A stretch of 64,000 bases of DNA. It comes from CBDBEU01 sp965204565 (GTDB taxonomy: Bacteria > Pseudomonadota > Alphaproteobacteria > Rhizobiales > TMED25). Numbering within the stretch: the stretch's first letter is position 1; each line of letters begins with the position of its first letter. The stretch lies in NCBI GenBank assembly GCA_965204565.1, contig CBDBEU010000003.1, positions 558,001-622,000 on the forward strand. Reading direction: 5' to 3'. This document shows, piece after piece, positions 16,007 through 25,668 of the stretch. The translations under genes were made by a program, and so were the position numbers. The notes beneath the pieces were generated by a model, which saw only the letters and a program-made list of their open reading frames with translations, was not told where the DNA came from and did no database searches.

Positions 16007-19000
16007 TCAACGCTCCTCGATGAAGACGCTGCACTCCTTCGAGCGAGACATGAGATTGTCGATCCCGGCGGTCACGTCCCATCGCACGTTGATCCTCGCG
16101 CCGTCGTCAACGGTCTGGATAGTCACGACGCGATCGTGGAAGTGGCGGTCGCGTCCGGAGCGGTGATGGAACTCGGGTGTAATTGCGATCCCGGCAGATC
16201 GCAGCTCAGCGCGCAACGCGCTTGATTGGGCTTGCGGCGCATCCGGCTCACCGTGATCGGGATTCCACACGACCGTAAGTCGCGCGATGTCGACGCCCGC
16301 CCCGCCGGCCGCTGCTACGAAACTCGCAAGACGTCGTCGGTTGTGCGGGCGAACACCGCACCAAGGATCTTCGATTTCGAGCGCGACGCGACGCCCAGCG
16401 ATACCCTGGAATAGAGGAGCGAGCGCCCGTGGCGTTCCCGGACAAAAGCGAAAGACGTGCAAGCGCTTGGTGAGCCCCGCCAACGGACCCGGCATCGGTC
16501 GGACGCTATCCTGTACAGACGTGAGCCAGCTGTCGCCCGCAGAGCATGAAAACAGGTGGCTGACCCCCATCAAGGGACCAGCGAGCGCAGCAGCCGCTTC
16601 TTGCTCAGCGTAGAACGCATCCACGGAAGCCTCTGACCCGTGTCCCTTCAGAATGGACAGGCGAGGCGCACTCGCCAAGGTGGCGCTTTCCAGTGTGCCG
16701 AAGCGCAACTGACCGGATCGCTCGCCTGATCGCTCGTACGGCGCCAAGGCATAGGCAATCTCGCGATCAAGTCCTGTCGGTGTGCCAATTTCGACCCCTC
16801 CCGGAGGAAGCAGGAAGAAGGCATGACGGTTCGATGTTTCATCGAGCCAGTTTCTCAGTTCTCTAGCGCTTTTGAGGGCTTCGGAGCGATCTTCGGCACC
16901 CCATAGGCCTGGTGACGACACGGCCACAAGCGAGGCTCCTTCGAGACGCACCCGCAGCGTCGCGGCTGAAGTCTGCGGCGCTACCGGGATGGCTGCTTCG
17001 GGGGCGTGAGAGGGGCGCGGCGACGACTCTGCAAGAAGCCCGCGCAACCAGTGGAGCGCAGGATGGCGATCAAACTGGTCCCAATGAAACTGGTTGGAAT
17101 AATCGTTCAGACAGCGCGAGCAGCTTGTCTCGCAAGCTGAGCCACGCGTGCAGTCGAGGACCGCGATTGCTCGACCGAGCAGAGCACGCGCCGAGAAGCG
17201 AGAATCGTCGAGCAGTCGACGACAATAGCCGGCACCGCCCGGCACCGAGTCCGATAGGATCACAAGCGGTGCCGCACCCAGCAGCTCTAGGGTTGCACGC
17301 AGATCTCTCGGATCGGTTTCAAGAATGTCGGCCGCCGCGAGCCTCAATGCCTCGGCCAGCGTTCTCAGAAAGCCCTCCCGAGCTGCCCGCTGTTCTTTGT
17401 CGGTAGCGCGATCGGAAAAGTCGGGGACCGGTTGGTCGATCCGGATACCGCGAAGATCCGTCTCGAAAACGTGCGCCAGGTCTACCGGCAGCCGCAGGGA
17501 CTTAACCGGACACCGGTCGCCGGTCCGGGGGTTCTCATGCTCAGCCCGGATCTCGACCCCTCCAAGTGCTTCCGGGGGTGCCGGTCGTGCATGCTCGCAA
17601 GCCGGACACCAAAGATAGCCTGCGCCCAGCGGTCCGCGGTTCAGGACGAGCATGCGTCCGGGCTGACTTCCCTCCCGAGCAATAGCCGGTGCGAAGAAAT
17701 GCGTGACGCGCGTGAGGTCCGAGCGCTGGAAGTCTTCAGGCCGTGCTCTCGTGAGGAGGCGCGCTTCGTCGACGGGCCGAACACGCAAGCGCGTCGCACC
17801 GGGGTCTCTTCCCTGCCGATCGGCATATGATGTCAGGAAGCCGACCGGTTCAACGAATGCGCGGCGCGGGCCACTGGCCCGTGCGCCGCATTGAGGGCAG
17901 TTCTCGCTGAAATCATCCCGGTCGTCATGTGTTTCCGCATGCTGGCACGTCGGACAAACGTGGTAGAATCCACGCTCCATCCAGGCGTCGCCGGGGCCGA
18001 CCGTGGCTCTGCGTGCGATGCCAGCGGATGTCCAAATTCGGCCGCCGGCCACGACTTCGGCGCCTGGCGCATATTCAGCGATCGCCATCGCTGCGTCTCG
18101 ATCGAGCTGCAGCGGGCGGTTATCCGAGGCAATGCGAGGGCCACGTTCGGTGGCGATCTCGAGATGAATTGAGTGAACCGGGAAGCTGTAGGTCGGGATC
18201 ACGGCCGCGCGCGACAGTGTTTCAACCAGGAATCGATCAAGATATCGACTCATGTCGCCCAGGCGGCCATTAATTCGAGCGGCAGCTCGGTTGCGCTGCT
18301 GATCATTTGCCTCCGGATCACCGAGCACGGCACAGGCCGTTTCGTAAGCGCCATTCAGCTCACGCCAGCGGGCGCAAGTAGCTCTGATCCAGCGCGTTAC
18401 CTCTGCGCGGGCGTGGTCAGTCAGTTCCCCCGCGGCGAGGCCGACATGATCGAGTCTTGCCGGGAGAGTGGCTGCCATGCCTTCGGCAACCGCGCGTGCG
18501 GCAATTCCGGCATCCGAGGCGAGCCATGCTGAAAGGTCTGCCAGCAGAGCGGCCTCAGCCGCCTTGTCCAAGCGCTCGCCCAGCACATTGTGCAGATGCG
18601 GAGCGCCAGTGTGCCCGTGGCCTGCAAGGCGACGGTCGAGCCAGCCTGCCAGCAGGCATGAGACTTGATGCCGCCGGAAGAAACTGGGGTTGTCCAACGT
18701 CAGATAGGGGGCTGGCGGCAATGCCTCGAGGTAGCCGCGCAGATCGTTGAACTGTACCTGATCGTACCTGCCGGACCTGGCCATCATCAACGCAACGGGT
18801 GCCGCCTGAGCGCGGCGACCAGCGCGACCTGCGCGCTGCTGATAGTTCGCGATGCCCGGTGGGACGTTCCGGCAGAAAACCGCTTCCAGCTCACCCAGAT
18901 CGACACCCATTTCCATCGTCGTGGTGCAACTGAGCAGATTGATTTCCCCCTGCCGGAACCGCTCTTCGATCTCGGAGCGTTCCATTGTCGAAATGGCAGC

Positions 19001-21958
19001 TGTGTGCTCCCGAGCGATCCCGCTCAGCGGCTGTCCGTCATAGAGAACGAGGTAGTGATTGTGCCGGCGCATCTTGCCCCGTTCCTCGGCCGATACGGGA
19101 ACGGTGCGCCCAGTACAGTGCCAGGCCGTACACGCGCCCCCAAGATCGATCCGGCTGGACGCGCCGCAGCTTTCGCAGCGGCGCAATTCTCCTTCCCCGG
19201 TCTCTGCGAACCTCATGGCGGCCAGGTTCAGGACATGACCACGCCCCCCGGGTAGCAGGAGTCTGTGCCGGGGGCGCGTCGCCTCCTCCCAGAAAGCCGA
19301 GAGAATGTCCCTTGCTTGCTCTTCCGGGATTCCGAGCCTGTCGACGAGCACCCAAAGCGGCCGATTGAGGTGTCCTGGCTCCGAGAGCAACGTTCGCAGT
19401 CGGCGGCTTTGATGTGTCCGTGTCAGCGACCACGAGATGTCAGGGCTCGCCAGCCCTTCTACCCAGATGGACTCGTCCGTGAGGTCGATATTCCCCAGTG
19501 TGTTGATTGCTCTCGATTGCCTGATGAGATCGAGGAGAAAACGGACCAGAGCGGGCACCATGCCTCGATATTCGGGCGGGACCCTTTCTGTCAGTCGCTG
19601 TGCGATCCCCGCGCTGCCCTCGTAGTGGACAGTGATCAGACCGAGGGATTCAAGCGACAGCCGAAGAGGGCCGCCGCAGAGTTCGGCCGCGATCAGGGCC
19701 ATCAGGCGGTCTTTCGCGGCGCTGCTGCTCAGAGGCTCCGGATTGCGGCGGTCGTAGAGCTTGAAGCCGGATTGCCGAAGCGACGTCCACACGCCATCGC
19801 GCAGCCCGCTGAGGTCCAACGCCTCGTTGGTCTCTCTGCGCAGGGCTTGCACCATGGCTGCACGAAGAGCCTGATCGCGAGCGGTACGTTCGAAGAATGG
19901 GGCGAAGAATGCCGCATCCTGCCGGTTGTCGGCAAAGACGAGAAGGTTCCGGCCCTGCATTGGCGCTTCGGACGACCGCCCCCGAGGCGGTGGCAGAGCC
20001 TTGAGCAATGTCTGCGCCGTTACCGATGCGAGTGCATCGTCGCCGGGGTGGATCGGGGTAACTGGCTCGGCGAAGCGTCCGCCTGTTGCTCCACAGGAGA
20101 GGCACTTTCGGACATAACTGCGGCGCTCCTCGACATCGTCTCGCATCGGCGCTTTGGCAAGCGAGAGGACGCCTTCCTCGGGGCCGTCAGCCAACTTGCC
20201 GGTGTCGGCGAAGAACTCGAAAGGAGGTTCGTCCTTGGATTCGGCGTCGAGCTCGTCGGCGTCAAGCTCAGTCGCGGCCTCTCCTGCCCTTATCAATCTG
20301 AGAACCCGACGCTTTGATCCTGGACTGACCTCGGGGCGCGGATGAAGCATGGTTCCATCGTCCCAGCCCTCAATGTAGGGCTCGCCACAGTTGCGACAGA
20401 CGAGAAGGGGATAGGCCGGGGCACCGGCTAAATGCGTGCCGTTGCGAGAAAGCCGGAGGCCCGACCAATTCTCGGCGTCGCTCGCGGACAGCCTCAGGGC
20501 CACACCCTCGATGCCCGAGGCGGCAAGATGAAAACGTGCCGGTAGAAGTGGAAATGCGCCGGGCACGGAAGGACGAGCCAGAACACCAAGCGAGATCAAC
20601 GCCGTCAGAGCCGTCCGCGCCGTCTCTTCAGATTCCGATGGAAACACCCGCGTCGCCAGATCTACGAATGGCAATGCTCGCTCCTTGAGCGCGTCGGCCA
20701 CCGCTCGAACTTCTGCGATGCCGGCAAGCCGCTCAATCAGCCCTTCGCCGAACGGATGCGAGGGGTCCAGGACCAGCGCTTCGAGGCCGGCCTCGTGCAT
20801 CGCCTCGCTCCAGTCCTCGGTCAGATGGTCGATGTTGTCAGCCGCGAGGCATCCTTGCTCTCGCAACGCCGAGAGTACCCGCCCTGCTTCGACCCAGCCG
20901 GATGCGGAAAGAGCTTCTGGTTCTGGATCGTCTGTCAAGGCTGGATGCAGCCGTTTTTCGGCTGTAATCACCGCGCCGTCGCCGCTGGGGAAGGGCTCCC
21001 CGAACAGGTCCTCCGCGAAGCGCGCGAGTTCTTCGCGCCTCGCCGGGTCAAGGCTCGCGGACGTCCCGACACACCGGATCCGCCCTTGGGGTATGCCGAG
21101 CCGCGCTTTCAGCTTTCGCAGAAGGAAAGCCACTTCGATGGCTTGGGCGCCGGTATAGGTATGCACTTCATCGAGGACGAGCCAACGGACATCCACCCCG
21201 GCCAGCAATTCGCGGTTACGCGGCAAGAGCAGGATGTGCTCAAGCATCGCGTAGTTGGTGACGAGAATATGCGGTGGGTTCTCCAGCATCTCGCCCCTTG
21301 CGAGAAGCCAGTTCCGCGGAGCATGGCGCGCGTCGGGAAAATCGGCCTGGAAAGTGGGCGTGGCGGTCAGTCGCCTTTCCTCGTCCGCTCTGTTTGCATC
21401 AGAGCGCACCTGTCCAGTGAAGCGCCCGAGCGTGATGCCTGGATCACCGAGATCCCGAAACAGCAGACGTGCAATGCGGTGCATCTGGTCGTTTGCAAGA
21501 GCGTTGAGCGGATAGACGAGGATTGCTCGAACGCCTGGCCGCTCCAGCTCGCCTTGACGCAGAAGATCGTCGATCAGGGGGAAGAGAAAGGACTCCGTCT
21601 TACCGGAGCCGGTGCCTGTAGCGACGAGATAGTTTTCGTCGCGCCCGATGGCTGCGGACTGGTGCAGGTGAAGCCGCCTGCGCCACAGCGACCGCCCTTC
21701 TTCGCTTTCGGCCAGAGCCGACCAGGCACCGTGCAATGCGCCGTCGGCTACGAGTTCCTCGATGCTGTCGCCCTTCTCGAAGTCTGGCAAACTCTCGACG
21801 AACGGGCCGCGCACCAGTTCCGAGCGCGCACATGCGTCAGCGACCGCTCGTGACAGCCGCGGCGCCCGTGCAGAAGAAACTGCGGCGGCCGTTGTGATGT
21901 AGCGCGCCAGTATCGCGCCGAGGTCGTCCCTGAATCGGATCGGGTCGAGTTCGGTCAT
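16007..21958 (-). CDS. druE: DruE-type giant DEAD/DEAH helicase with DUF1998 (Druantia-like defence)
   Basis: The 1983-residue ORF is uninterrupted. Helicase domain 1: Walker A in VATGTGSGKTESF (about 112-124), DEVH box in LVLDEVHTYTG (about 263), GTSASL. Domain 2: SCTTTMEMGVDLGE and NYQQRAGRAGRR (about 1020-1055). Several CxxC zinc knuckles follow (CRNCGEPY, CLSCGATGG, CESCGASS, CPTCQHAE, CPACEHAR), then the DUF1998 block (SDSVPGGAGYCRRLL and CETSCSRCLNDY, about 1570-1610). Size and architecture match DruE, the hallmark of Druantia anti-phage systems. A 340-residue C-terminal extension ends in HFHDRVVTI and WDVTAGIDN, resembling a PLD-like MIT C-terminal fold. ATG 21958 overlaps the preceding stop (ATGA). 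Druantia's mechanism is unknown; the subtype here is not assigned. Confidence 0.82.
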   Translation of the reverse strand: MTELDPIRFRDDLGAILARYITTAAAVSSARAPRLSRAVADACARSELVRGPFVESLPDFEKGDSIEELVADGALHGAWSALAESEEGRSLWRRRLHLHQSAAIGRDENYLVATGTGSGKTESFLFPLIDDLLRQGELERPGVRAILVYPLNALANDQMHRIARLLFRDLGDPGITLGRFTGQVRSDANRADEERRLTATPTFQADFPDARHAPRNWLLARGEMLENPPHILVTNYAMLEHILLLPRNRELLAGVDVRWLVLDEVHTYTGAQAIEVAFLLRKLKARLGIPQGRIRCVGTSASLDPARREELARFAEDLFGEPFPSGDGAVITAEKRLHPALTDDPEPEALSASGWVEAGRVLSALREQGCLAADNIDHLTEDWSEAMHEAGLEALVLDPSHPFGEGLIERLAGIAEVRAVADALKERALPFVDLATRVFPSESEETARTALTALISLGVLARPSVPGAFPLLPARFHLAASGIEGVALRLSASDAENWSGLRLSRNGTHLAGAPAYPLLVCRNCGEPYIEGWDDGTMLHPRPEVSPGSKRRVLRLIRAGEAATELDADELDAESKDEPPFEFFADTGKLADGPEEGVLSLAKAPMRDDVEERRSYVRKCLSCGATGGRFAEPVTPIHPGDDALASVTAQTLLKALPPPRGRSSEAPMQGRNLLVFADNRQDAAFFAPFFERTARDQALRAAMVQALRRETNEALDLSGLRDGVWTSLRQSGFKLYDRRNPEPLSSSAAKDRLMALIAAELCGGPLRLSLESLGLITVHYEGSAGIAQRLTERVPPEYRGMVPALVRFLLDLIRQSRAINTLGNIDLTDESIWVEGLASPDISWSLTRTHQSRRLRTLLSEPGHLNRPLWVLVDRLGIPEEQARDILSAFWEEATRPRHRLLLPGGRGHVLNLAAMRFAETGEGELRRCESCGASSRIDLGGACTAWHCTGRTVPVSAEERGKMRRHNHYLVLYDGQPLSGIAREHTAAISTMERSEIEERFRQGEINLLSCTTTMEMGVDLGELEAVFCRNVPPGIANYQQRAGRAGRRAQAAPVALMMARSGRYDQVQFNDLRGYLEALPPAPYLTLDNPSFFRRHQVSCLLAGWLDRRLAGHGHTGAPHLHNVLGERLDKAAEAALLADLSAWLASDAGIAARAVAEGMAATLPARLDHVGLAAGELTDHARAEVTRWIRATCARWRELNGAYETACAVLGDPEANDQQRNRAAARINGRLGDMSRYLDRFLVETLSRAAVIPTYSFPVHSIHLEIATERGPRIASDNRPLQLDRDAAMAIAEYAPGAEVVAGGRIWTSAGIARRATVGPGDAWMERGFYHVCPTCQHAETHDDRDDFSENCPQCGARASGPRRAFVEPVGFLTSYADRQGRDPGATRLRVRPVDEARLLTRARPEDFQRSDLTRVTHFFAPAIAREGSQPGRMLVLNRGPLGAGYLWCPACEHARPAPPEALGGVEIRAEHENPRTGDRCPVKSLRLPVDLAHVFETDLRGIRIDQPVPDFSDRATDKEQRAAREGFLRTLAEALRLAAADILETDPRDLRATLELLGAAPLVILSDSVPGGAGYCRRLLDDSRFSARALLGRAIAVLDCTRGSACETSCSRCLNDYSNQFHWDQFDRHPALHWLRGLLAESSPRPSHAPEAAIPVAPQTSAATLRVRLEGASLVAVSSPGLWGAEDRSEALKSARELRNWLDETSNRHAFFLLPPGGVEIGTPTGLDREIAYALAPYERSGERSGQLRFGTLESATLASAPRLSILKGHGSEASVDAFYAEQEAAAALAGPLMGVSHLFSCSAGDSWLTSVQDSVRPMPGPLAGLTKRLHVFRFCPGTPRALAPLFQGIAGRRVALEIEDPWCGVRPHNRRRLASFVAAAGGAGVDIARLTVVWNPDHGEPDAPQAQSSALRAELRSAGIAITPEFHHRSGRDRHFHDRVVTIQTVDDGARINVRWDVTAGIDNLMSRSKECSVFIEER

Positions 21959-23715
21959 GGGCGTTCCTTGGCGATTTGCCAGAGCAATAGGTGGAAGGCG
22001 AAAAGCTCAGGAGCGAGCCGTAGCATGAAGGCGATGCCGGTAAGAGCTTGCTCCCGGGACATGCCGGCCCGCTCGGAAACGGCGTCCACATACTCGGCTA
22101 CCTCGTTCAAGCGGCTTGCCCGGGCAAAGCCGGAAAGGAGCGCTGAGCCCCAGAGATCGACCCGAGCCTCTTCCTCCGACTCCTGGCTCCGAAGTGGAGC
22201 CGGTGGGCGAAGCTTCTCGGGGGCCGAGATCCAGGCAGCGGACATCAAGCGCTGCAAGGACTCCTGGCGCCGGCTGTTCGGCCCTTCTTCGACCGTGTCC
22301 TCGACGAATAGACCGGCGGCGGCGAGCCGCTCGGAAAGGCGAAGATGTGCCGCACGCCAATGATCGGGCCCGAGCAAGGGCGAACCGTGCCAGAACCACC
22401 CTGCCGATGGATCGCCGTCGACCTGTGTTAGGTTGCTGAAGAAAAGTGCCGGACCGAACCCCTCCAACGGCACACCCGTGTCGCGCGCTGCCTGCAGGTT
22501 GCAGAAGGCAAGGTAGACGGTCGGGTGCAGGTGAGATAGCTCGCGCAGGCGCGCCGTGTTGAGTGTGGCGAGTGCCGCCATTTCGGCGACGCCAGGATCA
22601 ATGGAAGCCGCCAGTGAGGCGAATGCCTGCGGGGCTGCAGCGTATAGATCCGGAGCGAACCGCAGAGGGTGCAGGATCGGCACCCAGCCAAGTGCAGCGT
22701 GGTCGGGAGGCGGCAAGCAGGCCGCTCGCATCAACGCTCCATCGCCTCCGTGCAAGCCTCGCAGCCGACGGCCGAGTTCCTGCCAGCGAGGCACCAATGT
22801 CAACTCAAGCGTTGGCCAGCACTCTGCCGCATAGCAATCGGAAAGCCAGCGACTGATTGCCTCGAATCGTCGCTGAAGTTCCGCGTCCTGCACGAAGTCG
22901 TCCGCCGCCGGGTTGGCAAGAGCGATTGCGAAACTGTCGCCTCGCGAATTGCGCAGCGGTCGCCAGCTGTCGCGCCCTTCGGGCCGGATCAGGAGCAGGG
23001 CCAACCGGGGGGCGCCATCAGACCAATAATCGGCATCAAGGGTCAGTTCGAGGCCGTGCGCATCGTTGTCGCAAACCTCGGCGTGGAACCATTCAGGCCG
23101 CCGCGTTTCCACCGGCCGATACCTAAGCGCGGCCTCGGCGAGAACTACCGCTCCGGTTTCATCCTCAACCTCGGCAGCAACTGCGTCCACCGGCTCGTCG
23201 AAATACAACTGCAACCGGACCGCGTTGCGGGCTGGCAGGAGGTTGATCCCCCTGGGGGCAAATGCCGCGACCAGTTCGAACAACAGGACTTCCGCACCGT
23301 TTCCGCGCCGAAGTCGCACACATTCATCGGATGCGGGCGCCAGAAGATCCCGAACAGCGAGACTGCGGGTCAGACCCCCGAAGAACGGCCGTTCTTCGCG
23401 TCTTCCGCGGATGATCAGTTGAGCCTTCTGGTCAGGGCATCGGATACTTATCGTATCGAAGCGATCATCTTCGCCAACCGAGAGCCGCGTGCCAAGCGGA
23501 AGCGGGGCAGTGCCGCCTTCTGCACGGCGCCTCGTTACGGTGACATCGGGCCAAGGTAGATCGAAGGGAACATGGACATCTCCGATCTCGAATACGGCGC
23601 GTGCAACGCTGTATCCGCCGCCGGGCTCAAGGCAGAGGCGCCCTTGGTCGTCGCGGCCGACATGGAGGCATTCGTCATTTACGAGGTTACGGACCGGCCG
23701 GTCGCTTCGGAACAA
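21955..23715 (-). CDS. Unrecognised protein of the Druantia-like operon (586 aa)
   Basis: I recognise no domain. The protein is hydrophilic, rich in Trp, Arg and Glu, with no signal peptide or membrane helix, and reads as one globular protein (for example AWISAPEKLRPPAPLRSQE and ELFAFHLLLWQIAKERP at the C-terminus). It ends in ATGA overlap with the druE start, so the two products are almost certainly made together. The ORF begins with a TTG at 23715, overlapping the upstream gene by 37 bases; no better ATG or GTG precedes conserved-looking sequence. By position it could correspond to DruG, or to the C-terminal half of a split DruH, of known Druantia types, but I cannot confirm either from sequence. 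Confidence 0.7.
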   Translation of the reverse strand: MFRSDRPVRNLVNDECLHVGRDDQGRLCLEPGGGYSVARAVFEIGDVHVPFDLPWPDVTVTRRRAEGGTAPLPLGTRLSVGEDDRFDTISIRCPDQKAQLIIRGRREERPFFGGLTRSLAVRDLLAPASDECVRLRRGNGAEVLLFELVAAFAPRGINLLPARNAVRLQLYFDEPVDAVAAEVEDETGAVVLAEAALRYRPVETRRPEWFHAEVCDNDAHGLELTLDADYWSDGAPRLALLLIRPEGRDSWRPLRNSRGDSFAIALANPAADDFVQDAELQRRFEAISRWLSDCYAAECWPTLELTLVPRWQELGRRLRGLHGGDGALMRAACLPPPDHAALGWVPILHPLRFAPDLYAAAPQAFASLAASIDPGVAEMAALATLNTARLRELSHLHPTVYLAFCNLQAARDTGVPLEGFGPALFFSNLTQVDGDPSAGWFWHGSPLLGPDHWRAAHLRLSERLAAAGLFVEDTVEEGPNSRRQESLQRLMSAAWISAPEKLRPPAPLRSQESEEEARVDLWGSALLSGFARASRLNEVAEYVDAVSERAGMSREQALTGIAFMLRLAPELFAFHLLLWQIAKERP

Positions 23716-25195
23716 GAAGCCGTTTGAGCCGCAAAATCCGGGCCAAACCCAGGCGGAAAGTTCAATCCCGGAGCCATCAGTTCCATCCGAAGACGCACCG
23801 GGTCTGCTGCCTCAGCCTCTGCAAAGTCCGCGAGGACCTCTTCCAGTCCGATATCGCCAAAACCGTCTTCGGAAATGGGTACCTCGATAAGCGGCGACTG
23901 CAGGCCAAGCGTGACGCGCACCACACGCGTCTCGGAACGGCTCAATCCAGTTTCGATCCGAAGGCGTGCAGAACGTCCGTGAAGCACGCCCCGTGGGCCG
24001 CTCGCGATTTCGGCGTCCGCCAGCGAAAGACGTCTTCGTGGACGCGCCCCGAGGCCTGTTTGAACGCCGTCGAGGTCGAGCGCCACAGGGCGGGGGCCAA
24101 GCACCGCAAAGCCGACATAACTATCGGCTTCTGGTTCAAGAGCTGGTTCGCCTGCGACCGAGAACGGCGTACGTGCCAGGATCGCTATGTCCGTTGAGTC
24201 CAGTTCGATATCGACTGAGCCCCGCAGGATCTCGCACAGGTAATGGCCGGTGAGCCTGTCGAACACGGCACATCCCTCGTGCGCGAGGAGCTCGTGTTGG
24301 CCGGTCTGGCCAGCGATTTCCCAACGTATCTCGCGCGGCCAGGGCTGCGGTAATGTCCAGTCTTCACCTCCGCGCAACCGTAGCGGTCGCTGCGCCCCAT
24401 CAAGCCAGAGGTGAATACGTCCCTCGCTTCGAGGCAGTCTCAGTACAAGCCCACCAGACTGCCAATAGAGCCGCGGTCGCGGTGCAAGCGCCTCGCCTCC
24501 TCCTCGGTTCGATGTTGGCCGCGTTTCCTTCGGTCTCCGGTCATAGACTTCCTTGAAATACCTCTCGAACTCGATCGCGGGGACAAAGGCTTCTGGATCC
24601 GTGCGAACAGGGCGGCATGCCAGGCAGTCTCGTCCCAGAGGATCGCACGGCGAAGCACGTTGACCGCGGGTGGGAGAAAATACAGAGCGTCGTCTTCCCA
24701 GCGGTTGAGCAGCACGGTCGTTTCGACAGGCGGCGGGCCAAAGGCCGCTTCCTGCCTCAGGAATGCGTCGATCAAGTGTGGAAGCTGCGCTTGGCTCACT
24801 CCGGCATGGAGAAGGTAGACGTCGATATCGCGGTCGAACCCTCGGGTGGGCAAGCCGAACCGGTCGCACACGCTGCAGAATGAGCTGAACAGCACTTTGC
24901 GCTGTTGCTGGGTGTCCAGCGGAAGACGAAGAGTATCGACGATGTGCCGGTACACCGCTCTGTTGGCGTCTCCATATCCTTCGCTCAGAGAATGGGTGAC
25001 GAGCCATGCCGCAAGATTTGGAAACTGGCGGAACAACCCCTTCAGCCTGTCCGGCCGGCCGTCCAGAAACTGACGCGTGCGCTCAATGGCTCGCTCTCGC
25101 GCGGCCTCGTCCAGCGGAATAAGGCCAATGAAGGGAGGCGCCCCTGCTTCCTGGCGATGCCCGCTGATCAAGAAGTCCGCGGTCCTGCAACCCAA
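23679..25195 (-). pseudogene. Unrecognised first protein of the Druantia-like operon, one frameshift
   Basis: The coding signal runs from about 25195 (PPFIGLIPLDEAARERAIER; SEGYGDANRAVYRHIVDTLR; FSSFCSVCDRFGLPTRG; NRWEDDALYFLPPAVNVLRR) to AWHAALFAR near 24600. It then continues in another frame (TDPEAFVPAIEFERYFKEVY) to the stop at 23679, giving about 505 residues with one indel. No family is recognised; YGDANRAVYRH and the WEDD segment recall the large partner proteins of DruE. The start is uncertain: TTG 25195 follows AAAGG, and ATG 25285 lies inside the operator region. Together with the 586-residue neighbour this adds up to about 1100 residues, the size of a single large Druantia partner protein. 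Confidence 0.6.
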
Positions 25196-25275
25196 AACTA
25201 CACCTTTCCGTTTACCGCGCCCGCTGACCGCGAGCCCGCTTCGCTGTTGATCCCCCCTATGGATAAGGCGTAACA

Positions 25276-25319
25276 GTTCGCACATCGGCGAACAAGCGGA
25301 TTGACAGGGAGAACAAGCG
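25276..25319. promoter_or_regulatory. Divergent operator region with palindrome
   Basis: GTTCGC-N6-GCGAAC (25276-25293) is a perfect inverted repeat in the gap between the minus-strand defence operon and the plus-strand XRE gene. GAACAAGCG overlaps its right arm (25290-25298) and recurs at 25311-25319, 21 bp on. The arrangement suits an XRE-family dimer that represses both directions. A TTGACA at 25301-25306 lies between the two sites and may be a -35 element, though no good -10 follows it. Confidence 0.5.
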
Positions 25320-25330
25320 ACGGACCGACC

Positions 25331-25657
25331 ATGTCCGCCGACGGTGTGACCTTCGGCCAGGCGATTTCGAAGGCCAGCAAGGCACTCGATCTCAGCCAGA
25401 AGGAGCTCACAACGCGCGTGATGAAGGAAGAGGGCGGCGGGTCGATCTCCCCGCAGTACCTCAACGACATCGAGCACGATCGACGCAGCCCCAGCTCGGG
25501 GCATCTGATCCGCCAGTTCTCCGGGATCCTGAACATACCGGAGGACTACCTATACGCACTCGCTGGCCGGCTGCCGGACGACGTTCGCCCGCATGCCTCT
25601 GATCCGGACAAGGTCGTCAAGGCCTTCGCCAATTTCAGGAAAACGTTGAAGGAGTAA
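25331..25657 (+). CDS. XRE-family helix-turn-helix regulator
   Basis: The 108-residue protein has an HTH_3 domain covering most of its length (GQAISKASKALDLSQKELTT; SISPQYLNDIEHDRRSPSS; LIRQFSGILNIPEDYLYALA). It probably binds the palindrome just upstream and controls the divergent Druantia-like operon and itself. I chose ATG 25331; an in-frame TTG at 25301 would overlap the operator repeats. The next gene (ImmA-like) starts 11 bp after the stop with its own AAGGAG site, the usual XRE-ImmA/IrrE pair. Confidence 0.82.
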   Translation: MSADGVTFGQAISKASKALDLSQKELTTRVMKEEGGGSISPQYLNDIEHDRRSPSSGHLIRQFSGILNIPEDYLYALAGRLPDDVRPHASDPDKVVKAFANFRKTLKE

Positions 25658-25668
25658 GGAGCGTTCGC

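Noticed and set aside
19265..20317. 350-codon plus-strand ORF inside the helicase gene
   Set aside because: It is antisense to druE, which has clear helicase motifs; the reverse frame is a GC-rich shadow.
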